A stretch of DNA of 37,672 nucleotides from Gammaproteobacteria bacterium (GCA_018665025.1 JABJED010000186.1:1-37672), one strand, 5' to 3'. Shown: positions 7,902 through 16,714, counted from the stretch's first letter. Notes: generated from the letters alone by a model not told the origin. Translations and numbers: made by a program.

Positions 7902-9356
7902 GGCGAACTCTTCTTCGGGTGACAGGATCAAACGGTGGCGCCCGATAAGGGTGAAGTAAAGGATACCCGCCGCAAACCACCCGGCCACCCACAGGACACC
8001 TTGTCGATAGACTGGGTCAGTGAGTTGATAATAGAGCGTTATTGTGGCGATCAGAATGGTTAAGCTAGCGCCTAAAACTCCAAACGGGCTCCGATATGGC
8101 CGCTCCAGCCTCGGCAACTTACGGCGCAGTAAAATAAATGATAAGGCCTGCATGATATAAGAGAACATAGCAGCAAATACCGCCATATTTAATAGCGTGC
8201 CTCCAATAATAGCGGCGCCCTGATCAGAGCCCATGCTAAACCATAGAATAAACATGACGGTAAGGGCCAGTCCGGCCCCAGCGATCATGGCACGGTGGGG
8301 AGTCTTGCGACTGCCGTGGGTTACCGACAGGCCGGAAGGGAAATATCCAGCGCGGCTGAGCGAATAGATCTGCCTTCCCTGCGCAAAAATTATGGTGTGA
8401 AAGCTAGCAACCAAACCCAGTACCGCTATAGTGGCCAGCAATTTTGCTATGCCGTCGCCATAAATAGCCTTGTACCCATCGAGCAGAGGTTCCCCCGAAC
8501 CGGCCAATTGAAACGAACCGACTCCGGCAACTGACGGGTTGAGCCATAAAATCATGAACGCAGATAGCAGCAGCGTAAAAAAACCGGCCAGAATGCCGCG
8601 CGGCATATCACGTTTGGGATCAATCGATTCCTCGGCGGCCAGCGGTAATTGTTCGATAGCCAAAAAAAGCCATACGGCAAATGGCAAGCAGGCTAAAATG
8701 CCGCCGAGGCCAAACGGTAACAACGGCCCATTGCCCTCAGGTAGTAAAACGCCGTCTGCACCAACGTTGAGCGCCCACTTTGTAAAGTCAATGGAAGGCA
8801 GAGCGCTAGCCCAGAACATCAAGAGGCAGGACAGCGCCAGTAAAGTCACTAACAACGTAAGTTTAAAAGACAACTCAACCCCGACAATATTAAGACTGAT
8901 AAACACCACATAAAAACCGACCCACCACAGTGGCAGAGTCGCCATACTGGTATCAAAAATACCGGCCATATAGCTGCTGATAAAGTAGACGATCACCGCG
9001 GGCGTCAGCACGTATTCGACATTTTCAGACAAGCCGGTCAGGAAGCCGCCCCAGCGCCCCATCGCGGTTCGGGCAAAAGAATAGGCTCCTCCGGTGTGCG
9101 GCAGGGCTGGTGACATTTCCGCTAATGAAAAACATAAACCCAGGTACATAATGGCAATAATAATGGTGGCCACAAACATACTGCCCCAACCGTTGGCCAG
9201 ACCCAGATTCCAGCCGGAGAAATGCCCGGAAATGACCGCTCCCACGCCTAGGGCCCACAGTGACCAAACGCCGGCATAACGTTTTAAGCCACGCTTATCA
9301 AAATAGCTCTGATCGACTTTTGTATAGCGATTCCCCGTTGATTGTTGCAATGTCAT
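7872..9356 (-). CDS. APC-superfamily permease, ethanolamine permease type
   Basis: This inner-membrane transporter has about 12 predicted helices and 494 residues from the ATG at 9354-9356. Family signatures include YAGVWSLWALGVGAVISGHF, the helix-1 GxG turn, the ALPHTGGAYSFAR block and AAEESIDPKRDMPRGI, which is typical of the ethanolamine permease group of APC transporters. GGAG directly precedes that ATG; an in-frame TTG two codons earlier (9362) is the alternative start. No ethanolamine ammonia-lyase or bacterial-microcompartment genes are near, so the substrate (ethanolamine or another small amine/amino acid) is inferred from family only. The gene appears intact. Confidence 0.88.
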   Translation of the reverse strand: MTLQQSTGNRYTKVDQSYFDKRGLKRYAGVWSLWALGVGAVISGHFSGWNLGLANGWGSMFVATIIIAIMYLGLCFSLAEMSPALPHTGGAYSFARTAMGRWGGFLTGLSENVEYVLTPAVIVYFISSYMAGIFDTSMATLPLWWVGFYVVFISLNIVGVELSFKLTLLVTLLALSCLLMFWASALPSIDFTKWALNVGADGVLLPEGNGPLLPFGLGGILACLPFAVWLFLAIEQLPLAAEESIDPKRDMPRGILAGFFTLLLSAFMILWLNPSVAGVGSFQLAGSGEPLLDGYKAIYGDGIAKLLATIAVLGLVASFHTIIFAQGRQIYSLSRAGYFPSGLSVTHGSRKTPHRAMIAGAGLALTVMFILWFSMGSDQGAAIIGGTLLNMAVFAAMFSYIMQALSFILLRRKLPRLERPYRSPFGVLGASLTILIATITLYYQLTDPVYRQGVLWVAGWFAAGILYFTLIGRHRLILSPEEEFALEHDKAPAL

Positions 9357-9734
9357 CTCCAATTATCGGCATCTGTATCGCGAGCTCACGTTGTTGCGAC
9401 GTATTGTGCAGGGGTCTGAGGCGCCCCTTCATTCTATTTGGTTTTGATGCAGTAGGGCGCGATTTTAAGTGTAATATGAACCTGTGGTATTGCGCTATGA
9501 CCCGAAACATAATCCAACAAATCCTCGATCACATCAAACCGCAACCACCATCGCTTAATCCTGCGAATACCATTCCTTCCTAAAACGGGCCTGAATTAGC
9601 AGGTCAAAATCACCTCGGCCAACCTCTAAATCGCCTCAGTGATCAAGTCAACAGTCTGTAGCCTAGCAGATCAGCTCTCTGGCAGTTATCGAACAAAAAA
9701 AATCACCCTATATGTCGCCTAACAGATTGACCAG
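9357..9734. other. Intergenic stretch without recognised gene
   Basis: This is upstream of the permease. No frame on either strand resembles a known protein. It presumably holds the permease promoter. Relic DNA begins at about 9735. Confidence 0.4.
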
Positions 9735-9833
9735 GCCGCATGTAAGACAGTGGCTCATTGGCTATTCAGACATTGACCATCCTCTGCCACAAAACTGCTC
9801 AACAGATTTCTTTTCGCAAAACAATTCCGATCA
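9735..9833 (+). mobile_element. IS91-type 3' end (transposase tail and terminus)
   Basis: The plus strand encodes ACKTVAHWLFRH and a TGA at about 9775. This matches the tail ACKAVGHCPIRH of the minus-strand IS91 relic at 28128. The following ~55 bases (CAACAGATTTCTTTTCGCAA and onward) match the reverse complement of 28052-28125 and 33419-33495. It is therefore the end of the same element in the opposite orientation. It stops 7 bases before dispersed repeat copy B. Confidence 0.6.
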
Positions 9834-9840
9834 AGATAGG

Positions 9841-9958
9841 GGATAGGAATTGTAACAGGGCTTATCGAGCGAAAGTCTGAGTATCGAATCAGCTCGGTTG
9901 CCTGCTTGTTTTATGAAAGAGTGGAGCGGTATGACGAGTAGTGGTTAAACGTTACCAG
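9841..9958 (+). repeat. Dispersed repeat family 1, copy B
   Basis: This copy holds the first half of the repeat, from GGATAGGAATTGTAACAGGG through the GAGTGGAGCGGTATGACGAG block to GGTTAAACGTTACCAG. The distal ~120 bases are missing. An IS91 end abuts it on the left. On the right it runs directly into the frame of a truncated lipoprotein-like gene. Confidence 0.85.
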
Positions 9959-10256
9959 GGGCTGCGCGACCCTGCAGTTAACGGAATATGATTCAGGAAG
10001 CGCAAATGATGATCTGGGTAAGCTCCCCATTCCCAGCTACGCTTATATGAAAAAGTATGGACGAAAGAACAAACTGACAAAGGTCGAATTTATTGATGAT
10101 AAAACCTATATCGCTTCAACAACGCTTAAATCTCCTGCCAGCGGTGATGACGATAGCGTGTACCAAATCACTTACATGGTAAAAACAGATGCAGGAAGCT
10201 GTAGTCGTTTAGGACCACAACAACTCGAATGGCACAAAAGTGGTGGAATCATTTAG
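9959..10256 (+). pseudogene. Lipoprotein-like protein remnant without signal peptide
   Basis: A continuous frame runs from the repeat junction to the TAG/TAA at 10254-10256. It begins RGCATLQLTEYDSG and ends LGPQQLEWHKSGGII, about 97 residues in all. GCATLQ looks like the lipobox cysteine of a lipoprotein, but the hydrophobic part that should precede it has been replaced by dispersed repeat copy B. The first in-frame Met is at 10047, which would give a 69-residue product lacking the Cys. I do not recognise the family. It is probably a broken gene rather than a small protein. Confidence 0.45.
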
Positions 10257-10358
10257 GGGCATCTTGCTAAGAATCAAACAGTAGAATACCTGAAACTTGC
10301 GGTAGGCGTTCTTAGCCAGTAGCCTAAGAACGCTACATATCGCAATCCGAGGTGAGTG

Positions 10359-11675
10359 ATGAGTTCTGGTCTATCAAGTTCGTGGACATCCGATGATTAC
10401 AAACAGGTTGATTTAGACCGAGCGCGAGACTACGCAAAGTCTGCAGATCTAACTGGGCTTGATGTTTCTAACTTCAACCTGTTTCAAGCAGATGCCATTT
10501 GGCCCTTTTTCGAACGACTACGAAAAGACTCGCCTGTTCATTACCATGCGGATTCTCGCTATGGACCCTATTGGTCGATCACAAAACATTCACATCTCAA
10601 AGAAATCGATAGCGACAACCAACGTTTTTCTTCCACCCGAAGCATCACTATTCAGGACCCGCTCGGCGTTGCAAGCGATACTGAAAGAGGCAGTGAAAAC
10701 GACATAGACACCTCAAGTTTTATCGCCATGGACGCGCCAAAGCACGATCAACAAAGGCGAGTCGTCTCACCCGTGGTTGCACCACCTAACCTGGCCAAGA
10801 TGGAAGATCTTATTCGTTCTAGAGTGATTGAAATTCTCGAAGGTTTACCGGTAGACGAAGAATTTAACTGGGTTGATCGAGTATCCATTGAGCTCACTAC
10901 TCAAATGCTGGCTACCTTGTTTGACTTCCCATTTGAGGAAAGACGCAAGCTCACGTTCTGGTCGGATGTCGCAACCGGCGGTCCACGATCCGGGCTTGTA
11001 AACAGTTGGGATGAGGCGCGTGAGGCACTCAATGATTGTTTGGCAAGTTTTCAAACGCTTTGGGCGGATAGAAGTAATGAAGCCCACGAAGGCTTCGACC
11101 TGGTGACGATGCTTGCACAAAATTCTGAAACCAAAGACATGCCACCTCAGCAATTCTTATCAACGCTATTGCTGTTGATTATTGGAGGGAACGACACTAC
11201 CAGAAACTCCATTTCTGGAGGCGTTCTCGCTTTGAATCAGTTTCCAGACCAGTATGAAAAACTGCGCGCTAACGCTAAGCTGATTCCGAACATGGTTGCG
11301 GAAATCATTCGTTGGCAAACACCTCTGGCCCACATGCGCAGAACAGCGCTAGAAGATGTCGAGTTCCACGGCAAAACCATCCGCAAAGGTGACAAGGTCG
11401 TCATGTGGTACATCTCGGGTAATCGGGATGAAGAGGTTTTCGAAAACGCAGATAAGCTCATCATCGATCGGAAAAATGCCCGCCAGCATGTATCGTTTGG
11501 CTTCGGCCTCCACCGCTGTATGGGCAACCGCCTGGCGGAAATGCAACTTCGAGTACTGTGGGAAGAAATTCAAAAGCGATTCCACAAGGTCGAAGTGACT
11601 GGAGCGCCTAAACGAACGCCCTCAAACTTTGTGAAAGGCTATACGCATTTGCCTGTTAGATTACATCGACTCTAG
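10359..11675 (+). CDS. Cytochrome P450, CYP153-like
   Basis: This 438-residue soluble bacterial P450 is close in pattern to CYP153 terminal alkane/fatty-acid omega-hydroxylases. Visible marks are the I-helix GGNDTTRNSISGGVLALNQF (oxygen activation, residues 276-295), the ExxR pair at Glu315/Arg318 in EIIRWQ, and the haem loop FGFGLHRCMGNRLAEMQLR with the Cys ligand at about residue 387. The start is ATG at 10359 with GAGGTGAG just upstream; the GTG one codon before is possible. No ferredoxin or ferredoxin reductase is in the window, so electrons must come from elsewhere. The stop lies one base before dispersed repeat copy C, so the last residues may have been reshaped by the repeat, but the core is complete. 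Confidence 0.93.
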   Translation: MSSGLSSSWTSDDYKQVDLDRARDYAKSADLTGLDVSNFNLFQADAIWPFFERLRKDSPVHYHADSRYGPYWSITKHSHLKEIDSDNQRFSSTRSITIQDPLGVASDTERGSENDIDTSSFIAMDAPKHDQQRRVVSPVVAPPNLAKMEDLIRSRVIEILEGLPVDEEFNWVDRVSIELTTQMLATLFDFPFEERRKLTFWSDVATGGPRSGLVNSWDEAREALNDCLASFQTLWADRSNEAHEGFDLVTMLAQNSETKDMPPQQFLSTLLLLIIGGNDTTRNSISGGVLALNQFPDQYEKLRANAKLIPNMVAEIIRWQTPLAHMRRTALEDVEFHGKTIRKGDKVVMWYISGNRDEEVFENADKLIIDRKNARQHVSFGFGLHRCMGNRLAEMQLRVLWEEIQKRFHKVEVTGAPKRTPSNFVKGYTHLPVRLHRL

Positions 11676-11676
11676 A

Positions 11677-11914
11677 GGATAGGAATTATAGCAGGACCTT
11701 TCAAGCGAAAGTCTGAGTATCGAATTAGATCGGTTGCCTGGGTGTTTGATGAAAGCGTGGAGCGGTATGACGATTAGTGGTTAAACGCTACCAAGTTGTT
11801 TGTTGTTTGTGGTTATTGGCTGACCTGGTGATGGGCGATTAGCCAAGGTGCTTTTCTGTTGGTGTAGGGAGAAATGCGCTGCTGTGGTTTCAACCATCAG
11901 ATAGCGGCAAAGAG
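11677..11914 (+). repeat. Dispersed repeat family 1, copy C (long form)
   Basis: This ~238-base copy runs from GGATAGGAATTATAGCAGG to the GATAGCGGCAAAGAG end, collinear with copy F at 29619. It includes the small palindrome region, the GAGCGGTATGACGA block, GGTTAAACGCTACCAA and the GGCTGACCTGGTGATGGGCG block. It begins one base after the P450 stop codon and is followed 23 bases later by an IS91 relic. Confidence 0.9.
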
Positions 11915-11937
11915 CCCCCAATCCTGTAAAACTATTG

Positions 11938-12068
11938 AGTCAGATTGGACCGGGGTCGTGGTACCAGCGCTGCCAACCGGGCGAGAAAGTCCTCGGGAGT
12001 GAACAGAATATGAGTGGTGTCATCGTGGAACGGGTGCTTGAGTTAGTAGCTCACCTGGCCGGCTGCGT
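11938..12068 (-). mobile_element. Second IS91-family relic fragment
   Basis: These 131 bases match 6216-6346 with only a handful of differences. On the minus strand they encode part of the transposase C-terminus (DD-x-x-HILFTPEDFLARLAAL). One difference introduces a change in the otherwise open frame. The match ends abruptly at GGCTGCGT, after which AT-rich sequence leads into the IS6 relic. Confidence 0.85.
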
Positions 12069-12149
12069 GTATTTATTTATTTCTTATCTCGGGATACAGG
12101 TAAGCTAGCGGCTAATTTTTCAGCATCCTCCCAATCATCTGATGGACGA

Positions 12150-12455
12150 TTAAGGCTGGTTACGACGTTTTAGCCCATCAAGAAAAGTTGCAAGAAACTG
12201 TTTGGTTATTTCTGCGTAATCTTCTTCTCCGCCATCGCGATGCCAATAAGGCAGCCAGTTAAAGGCTCCAAATAGTTTGAAGTATCGTCTGCAAAGCGAA
12301 TGTCGGTGAAGATTGAACAGATTGTAGACGGCAGCGTGACTCTCCAGGAATCGTTGCGCCTGCGTAGTCTATTTGAATCGGCGCATGACTCGTTCTCGAA
12401 CCCGAGTGGGTTGATGTGAAAGCTATGCTCGATTATTGGCGTACTGTTCAGTGTT
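12150..12455 (-). pseudogene. IS6-family transposase relic fused to a TetR C-terminus
   Basis: One minus-strand frame, with two internal TAG codons, first reads QYANNRA*LSHQPTRVRER, RRFK*TTQAQRFLESHAAVY and NLFNLHRHS. This is the C-terminal region of an IS6/IS26-type DDE transposase. Without a frame change it then becomes FGAFNWLPYWHRDG and DYAEITKQFLATFLDGLKRR before the TAA. That tail looks like the last helices of a TetR-family regulator (NW..WYR.. and the ADLFL.GL-type ending). The fusion suggests an insertion into a tetR gene followed by loss of everything else. It is not expected to be functional. Confidence 0.65.
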
Positions 12456-12585
12456 GTGTTTTGCCTCAGGGGTGAGTGATCGGTGTGTCTACTGTACCCA
12501 GGTTATTCCACTCGTGGTGCCCCATCTAAGTGGTGTTAGCCTTTATATTGTAGTTTTACGCAGTGTGTGTGATTTTGCCTGGATT

Positions 12586-13500
12586 CTATTGGATACCAAA
12601 TACCAGGTGTTCTAACCCAACAGGACTCATACAGGCTGAGCATTGCAGAACAGCTGAGAGAGAACTTCCGCAGGGGTTGTGTTGGAGTAGCATCGGTGGT
12701 CCATCGGAAGAGAGCCATCGGTCGCCATACTGCATCAACGATGCCACTATGGGATAAATGTCCTTTCCCTTGGCGGTAAGAACGTATTCATATCGTTTCG
12801 GGGTTGAGCTGTAGGCGCGCTTTGTTAGCATTTTTTGACTGGTGAGTAAGCTAAGTCGATTGGACAATGTGTGGGGAGACATAAGCAAGCGTTCGCGCAA
12901 ATCGCCGAATCGAGAAATTCCAGAGAAACAGGCCGCCATGATCATTATGCTCCATCGATCACTTTCGATGCCGACAGTTCCACTTATTGAGCGTTCGGCG
13001 CCGGTTTTTCGGACCTTGACCTGACGCTGAACGGGCATTGTCACAACCGGTTCGATTCCCGCCCCGGGACCCGGTTTGGAGCTAACATCGTCGGCGTGCA
13101 CTTCAGCACCACATGTTGCGCAAGCAAGACGGGGCTCAAACGCGTGGCCACATTCGCTGTGAACAAATGTCCCTTGTAACCACTCAACACCGGATAAATC
13201 CGGATGCCGCTGATGCCACTGACGAATCATGGTCAGAACTACGTAACAATTCCGACCCATATCTGTCAGTCGATATTCTTCCGGTCCGTTCGTATTATCC
13301 GCATTCGCCGATTTGGTGAGCAACCCGCCTTCGACAAGGCGCTTAAGACGATCACTTAGAGTGGCATGAGTAATTGCCAGTCGTTTATAGAACTCGTTGT
13401 AACGAGTGGCGCCGAGTAGTGCTTCCCGCATAAGTAAGAGTAGCCAATAGTCGCCAATCAGATTGATTGCGCGAAACGTTGAACTTTTGGCCGTGGACAT
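12586..13500 (-). CDS. HxlR-family regulator with two tandem winged-helix domains
   Basis: This regulator has 304 residues from the ATG at 13498-13500, about twice the usual HxlR length (100-150). Domain 1 (about residues 5-105) shows IGDYWLLLLMREALLGATRY and LSDRLKRLVEGGLLTK. Domain 2 (about 165-265) shows ESDRWSIMIMAACFSGISRF and LSNRLSLLTSQKMLTKRAYS. Between them lie four cysteines in HSECGHAFEPRLACATCGAE, and two more CxxC-like cysteines come near the C-terminus, which suggests possible metal or redox sensing. It is transcribed divergently from the TonB-receptor operon across a promoter region with repeats, so it most likely controls that operon. An in-frame TTG three codons upstream is the other possible start. 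Confidence 0.88.
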   Translation of the reverse strand: MSTAKSSTFRAINLIGDYWLLLLMREALLGATRYNEFYKRLAITHATLSDRLKRLVEGGLLTKSANADNTNGPEEYRLTDMGRNCYVVLTMIRQWHQRHPDLSGVEWLQGTFVHSECGHAFEPRLACATCGAEVHADDVSSKPGPGAGIEPVVTMPVQRQVKVRKTGAERSISGTVGIESDRWSIMIMAACFSGISRFGDLRERLLMSPHTLSNRLSLLTSQKMLTKRAYSSTPKRYEYVLTAKGKDIYPIVASLMQYGDRWLSSDGPPMLLQHNPCGSSLSAVLQCSACMSPVGLEHLVFGIQ

Positions 13501-13589
13501 TTTTTTCAATTTTTATGCTCAATAGCTTTACGATCAAGATTTCAACAGAACCTGATTGCCAAGGCAAATGCCGAAGTGGATCAATTTGG

Positions 13590-13622
13590 AAAGCCTTGAC
13601 AGTATATTGAAAAGCCTTGACA
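13590..13622 (+). promoter_or_regulatory. Tandem direct repeat with two -35-like boxes
   Basis: AAAGCCTTGACA occurs at 13590-13601 and again at 13611-13622, exactly 21 bases (two helical turns) apart. Each contains a perfect TTGACA. The first TTGACA has GACAAT 17 bases downstream as a possible -10. The second has TTAGAG/TAGAGT at the right distance, inside the inverted repeat. This is the likely promoter region of the TonB-receptor operon. Confidence 0.5.
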
Positions 13623-13633
13623 ATTTACGACTA

Positions 13634-13656
13634 CTCTAGTTAGAGTACTAACTCTA
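13634..13656 (+). promoter_or_regulatory. Overlapping inverted repeats, likely HxlR operator
   Basis: CTCTA-GT-TAGAG (13634-13645) overlaps TAGAGTACTAACTCTA (13641-13656), which has perfect 6-base arms. They lie 70-90 bases before the ATG at 13725, at or just after the predicted -10. Binding here by the divergent HxlR regulator would block transcription of the operon. Assignment is inferred from symmetry and position. Confidence 0.5.
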
Positions 13657-13724
13657 GTTGAAGTAGTTAGTGAAAATATCTGCTATTCCGATGCCATCTA
13701 ATTTTGGGGCTTGGAGAAAGGATA

Positions 13725-15902
13725 ATGTATCGACGAAAATTGTTAATCGTACTACCGCTAATAATGTCAACGTTACCAATGTCTGTTTGGGCTGAGAATG
13801 AAGTCGCTCTCGAAGAGATCGTTGTAACTGCTCAACGCCGGGCTCAAAGTATGCAAGATGTGCCGGTGGCCGTTTCCGCATTTGATGAAGATACGATTGA
13901 AAAAATGCGTATCGAAGACATCGGTGACATTGTTGCGGCTACGCCAAGTTTTTCCTACACGCCATTCTCCCAGGTGGATCCACAACTCTTTATACGTGGT
14001 ATTGGTTCATCTGATGATGGTGCTGGTGGGGACCCGTCAGTACTAATATTCCAGGACGATGTCGTGTTTGCTCGTGCGTCTGGTGCAGCAGTCAACATGT
14101 TCGATGTACAACGAATCGAAGTGTTGCGAGGCCCGCAAAGTACGTTGTATGGCAAGAATGCCGTGGGCGGTGCCGTGCACGTGGTGACCAATGACCCGAC
14201 AGACCAATTTGGCGGTTCGTTAGCAGTAACTGCCCTTGGTGATCATGATAGATTCGAATCCACCGGCGTCCTAAATGTTCCGATAAACGACGAACTACAA
14301 TTCCGCATCGCCGCAACGACTAAGGAAAGCGATGGCTACAACCGCAGTCTAACGACAGGTCGGCGGGTTGACGGCGAAGGTAATATCAGCGTGCGCGCCA
14401 AACTGAGATACGCACCCAGTGATACGTTCGAAGGGATTCTTGCAATAAGCTACAGCGAAGACGACATCTATGGCAACACTCGCAAGCCTGCGCCTGCTGG
14501 TACCTTTGCGAATATTGGTGGAACGAATATCGCGCCCGATTTGCGAGACCGTCAGCCTAATGAAGATGGATTCCTCGATCGGGAAATTACCGGCTTTTCT
14601 TGGAAAATGGATTGGCAAGTTGGCAACGGTACATTCAGTTCCGTTACTGCATTTCGAAATGTTGAGATAAATTGGTTCCAAGACTTGGCAGGGCTGCCTA
14701 CGCCGCCCTTTATCTTACGAACTTCCAATTTGTGGCGAGAAGAATCAGATCAATTCTCCCAGGAGTTTAGATATTCCTTTGATGCCATGGACGACCGACT
14801 GCATGGACTGGTTGGTCTCTTTTATCTCACAGAAGAAGTTGATCGTGAAGAAGAATTTATTCGATCATTTGCTGGAGTTGCGTCGAATCCTGAATTCAAC
14901 CAGCAGAATGACACAACGAGTTATGCAGTGTTCGGACAGGCAACTTATGACTTTAGTGATAAATTGCACTTAACACTCGGTACACGCTTTACCGCTGATG
15001 ACAAAGAGATCGACCTTGCCGTTGTTGACTTGTCGGGCGGTACACTACCTTCGCTAGCGCCCGCGACTGAAACCTATGCGATCGATACAGACGAAGGCTG
15101 GGATGAAATTACTTCTTCAGTATCCTTGGATTACTTCGTTACCGATGATGTGCTGATTTACGGTCGTATTGCTGAGGGATATAAGTCAGGTGGTTTTCAA
15201 ACCGCACCCGCGTCCGCGGTTGCGGCTTTGCAAAGCTATGACCCCGAAACTGCATTGACATTTGAGTTGGGCGTTAAAGCTGAATGGTGGGACAAGCGTA
15301 TTCGAACTAACATTTCAGTTTTCAAGAATGACTATGAGGACCTTCAGGTCCTGCAGTTGGTGGAAGCGGTCCCCGGAGACCTCTCGACCTTGATTCTGGT
15401 TACAGATAATGCAGCGGATGCAGAAATCAAGGGGGTTGAACTCGAGGTTTTGGCGGCGTTGACTGAAGGGTTAACGGTTGGTGGTACGTATTCTTACCTG
15501 GATGCAGAATTTGAAGACTACGTAACCAACAAAGGGGCTGATCTAGCCGGCTTCAAATTACGCCGTACACCGGAAGACTCTTTCAGTATTTTTGCTGAGT
15601 ATGCCTTCAACGCAGGTAATGTTGGTGATATCGTGATTCGGGCTGACCTTCAGCAGAAGGGTGACCAGTTTTTCGAGAACGATAACCGGGCTGTTTCCTT
15701 CGAAAAGGGCTACGACCTGATAAATGCAAGTGTTCGTTGGATATCCACTGATGCCCGCTGGCAGGTGTCTTTATGGGGCAAAAACTTGGGAGATGAAGAG
15801 TATCGAGCTACCTCGATCTCAGTAGCAGATTCAGGTTTCAGTCGCATCGGACCACCTCGCACCTGGGGATTGTCGTTTAAATACAATTTTGGTGACAGCT
15901 AG
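13725..15902 (+). CDS. TonB-dependent outer-membrane receptor
   Basis: This 725-residue receptor starts at the ATG at 13725, which has GGAGAAAGGA upstream. A signal peptide (MYRRKLLIVLPLIMS...SVWA) is followed by a TonB-box-like stretch LEEIVVTAQRR. The plug domain follows, with QDVPVAVSAF, ATPSFSYTPF, RIEVLRGPQSTLYGKNAVGG and VVTNDP. The rest is a 22-strand barrel ending in the aromatic WGLSFKYNF typical of outer-membrane proteins. It imports a scarce or large ligand using TonB/ExbBD energy. The type is the broad group common next to catabolic genes in marine and sphingomonad genomes, not a clear siderophore receptor. It is the first gene of a six-gene operon that includes a transporter and an oxygenase, so it likely takes up the substrate of that pathway. 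Confidence 0.93.
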   Translation: MYRRKLLIVLPLIMSTLPMSVWAENEVALEEIVVTAQRRAQSMQDVPVAVSAFDEDTIEKMRIEDIGDIVAATPSFSYTPFSQVDPQLFIRGIGSSDDGAGGDPSVLIFQDDVVFARASGAAVNMFDVQRIEVLRGPQSTLYGKNAVGGAVHVVTNDPTDQFGGSLAVTALGDHDRFESTGVLNVPINDELQFRIAATTKESDGYNRSLTTGRRVDGEGNISVRAKLRYAPSDTFEGILAISYSEDDIYGNTRKPAPAGTFANIGGTNIAPDLRDRQPNEDGFLDREITGFSWKMDWQVGNGTFSSVTAFRNVEINWFQDLAGLPTPPFILRTSNLWREESDQFSQEFRYSFDAMDDRLHGLVGLFYLTEEVDREEEFIRSFAGVASNPEFNQQNDTTSYAVFGQATYDFSDKLHLTLGTRFTADDKEIDLAVVDLSGGTLPSLAPATETYAIDTDEGWDEITSSVSLDYFVTDDVLIYGRIAEGYKSGGFQTAPASAVAALQSYDPETALTFELGVKAEWWDKRIRTNISVFKNDYEDLQVLQLVEAVPGDLSTLILVTDNAADAEIKGVELEVLAALTEGLTVGGTYSYLDAEFEDYVTNKGADLAGFKLRRTPEDSFSIFAEYAFNAGNVGDIVIRADLQQKGDQFFENDNRAVSFEKGYDLINASVRWISTDARWQVSLWGKNLGDEEYRATSISVADSGFSRIGPPRTWGLSFKYNFGDS

Positions 15903-15916
15903 AGGGAGGCGTTGGC

Positions 15917-16714
15917 GTGAACATACCTGATCATAGCGTTTGGGGGGGTGATAAAGATGTCACAGTCTTTCTTCTACATGGTGGTTATGGTTCTAGCGAG
16001 TACTGGCGGCCGCAAGTTAAGCGGTTGCTAGACGCAGGCTATCGAGTGGTTGCTTGGGATACGCCAGGCTATGGCCTCAGTCGCTTACCCGAAGCTCCGC
16101 TTACAATTGAACTCTTGGCGGATTCGTTCTGTCGACTTGTAGCCCACGTCGGTAGTGCTGGGAATAAGAATGTGATTTTGGGCCACAGCATGGGGGGGCT
16201 GATAGCGCCACTAGTGGCTAACTTGATGCCCGATCGTGTAGGCGCGCTTGTTATTTCGGCAACGGTAGAATCTCTTGGGCATACCGAGTTTGAATATCAA
16301 CAGAATTTTCTCGCGGAGCGCATTGCCCCGCTCGATGCCGGCATGAAACTGCGCGATGCTGCACCGGCGTTAATCCAGAAAATGATGGGGCCGAATTCTT
16401 CCGGAGAAGCGGTGGACCTGGTTAAGCGGGTCACAGCAGATACACCAGACGATACTTTTCGCGAAGCGATTCGGGCTATTGTTGAATATGATGGGCAGCC
16501 AACACTGCGCGCCATAAACGCACCGACCCTGTGCATTGCCGGTGAACATGACCCAGTTGGTCGGCCCGACATGATGGAAGCTTTGGCCGATAATATCCCT
16601 GGTGGCGAATATTATTGCGTGAAGGGTGCTGCCCACTATGCGTGGGCTGAGTATCCAGATTTATTCAATGCCGCACTGCTACCATTTCTAGAGCGTGCAC
16701 TTAAAAATGTCTGA
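15917..16714 (+). CDS. Alpha/beta hydrolase
   Basis: This 265-residue alpha/beta-hydrolase fold protein starts at GTG 15917 after GAGGGAGGC. It has the oxyanion HGG motif (LLHGGYGSSEYW, about residues 19-30), the nucleophile elbow GHSMGG in the first half, the acid in GEHDPV and the catalytic His in GAAHYAW. All catalytic elements are present. It begins 14 bases after the receptor stop, and its last eight bases overlap the MFS gene. It probably cleaves an ester, lactone or C-C bond in the substrate handled by the operon; the exact reaction cannot be read from sequence. Confidence 0.9.
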   Translation: MNIPDHSVWGGDKDVTVFLLHGGYGSSEYWRPQVKRLLDAGYRVVAWDTPGYGLSRLPEAPLTIELLADSFCRLVAHVGSAGNKNVILGHSMGGLIAPLVANLMPDRVGALVISATVESLGHTEFEYQQNFLAERIAPLDAGMKLRDAAPALIQKMMGPNSSGEAVDLVKRVTADTPDDTFREAIRAIVEYDGQPTLRAINAPTLCIAGEHDPVGRPDMMEALADNIPGGEYYCVKGAAHYAWAEYPDLFNAALLPFLERALKNV

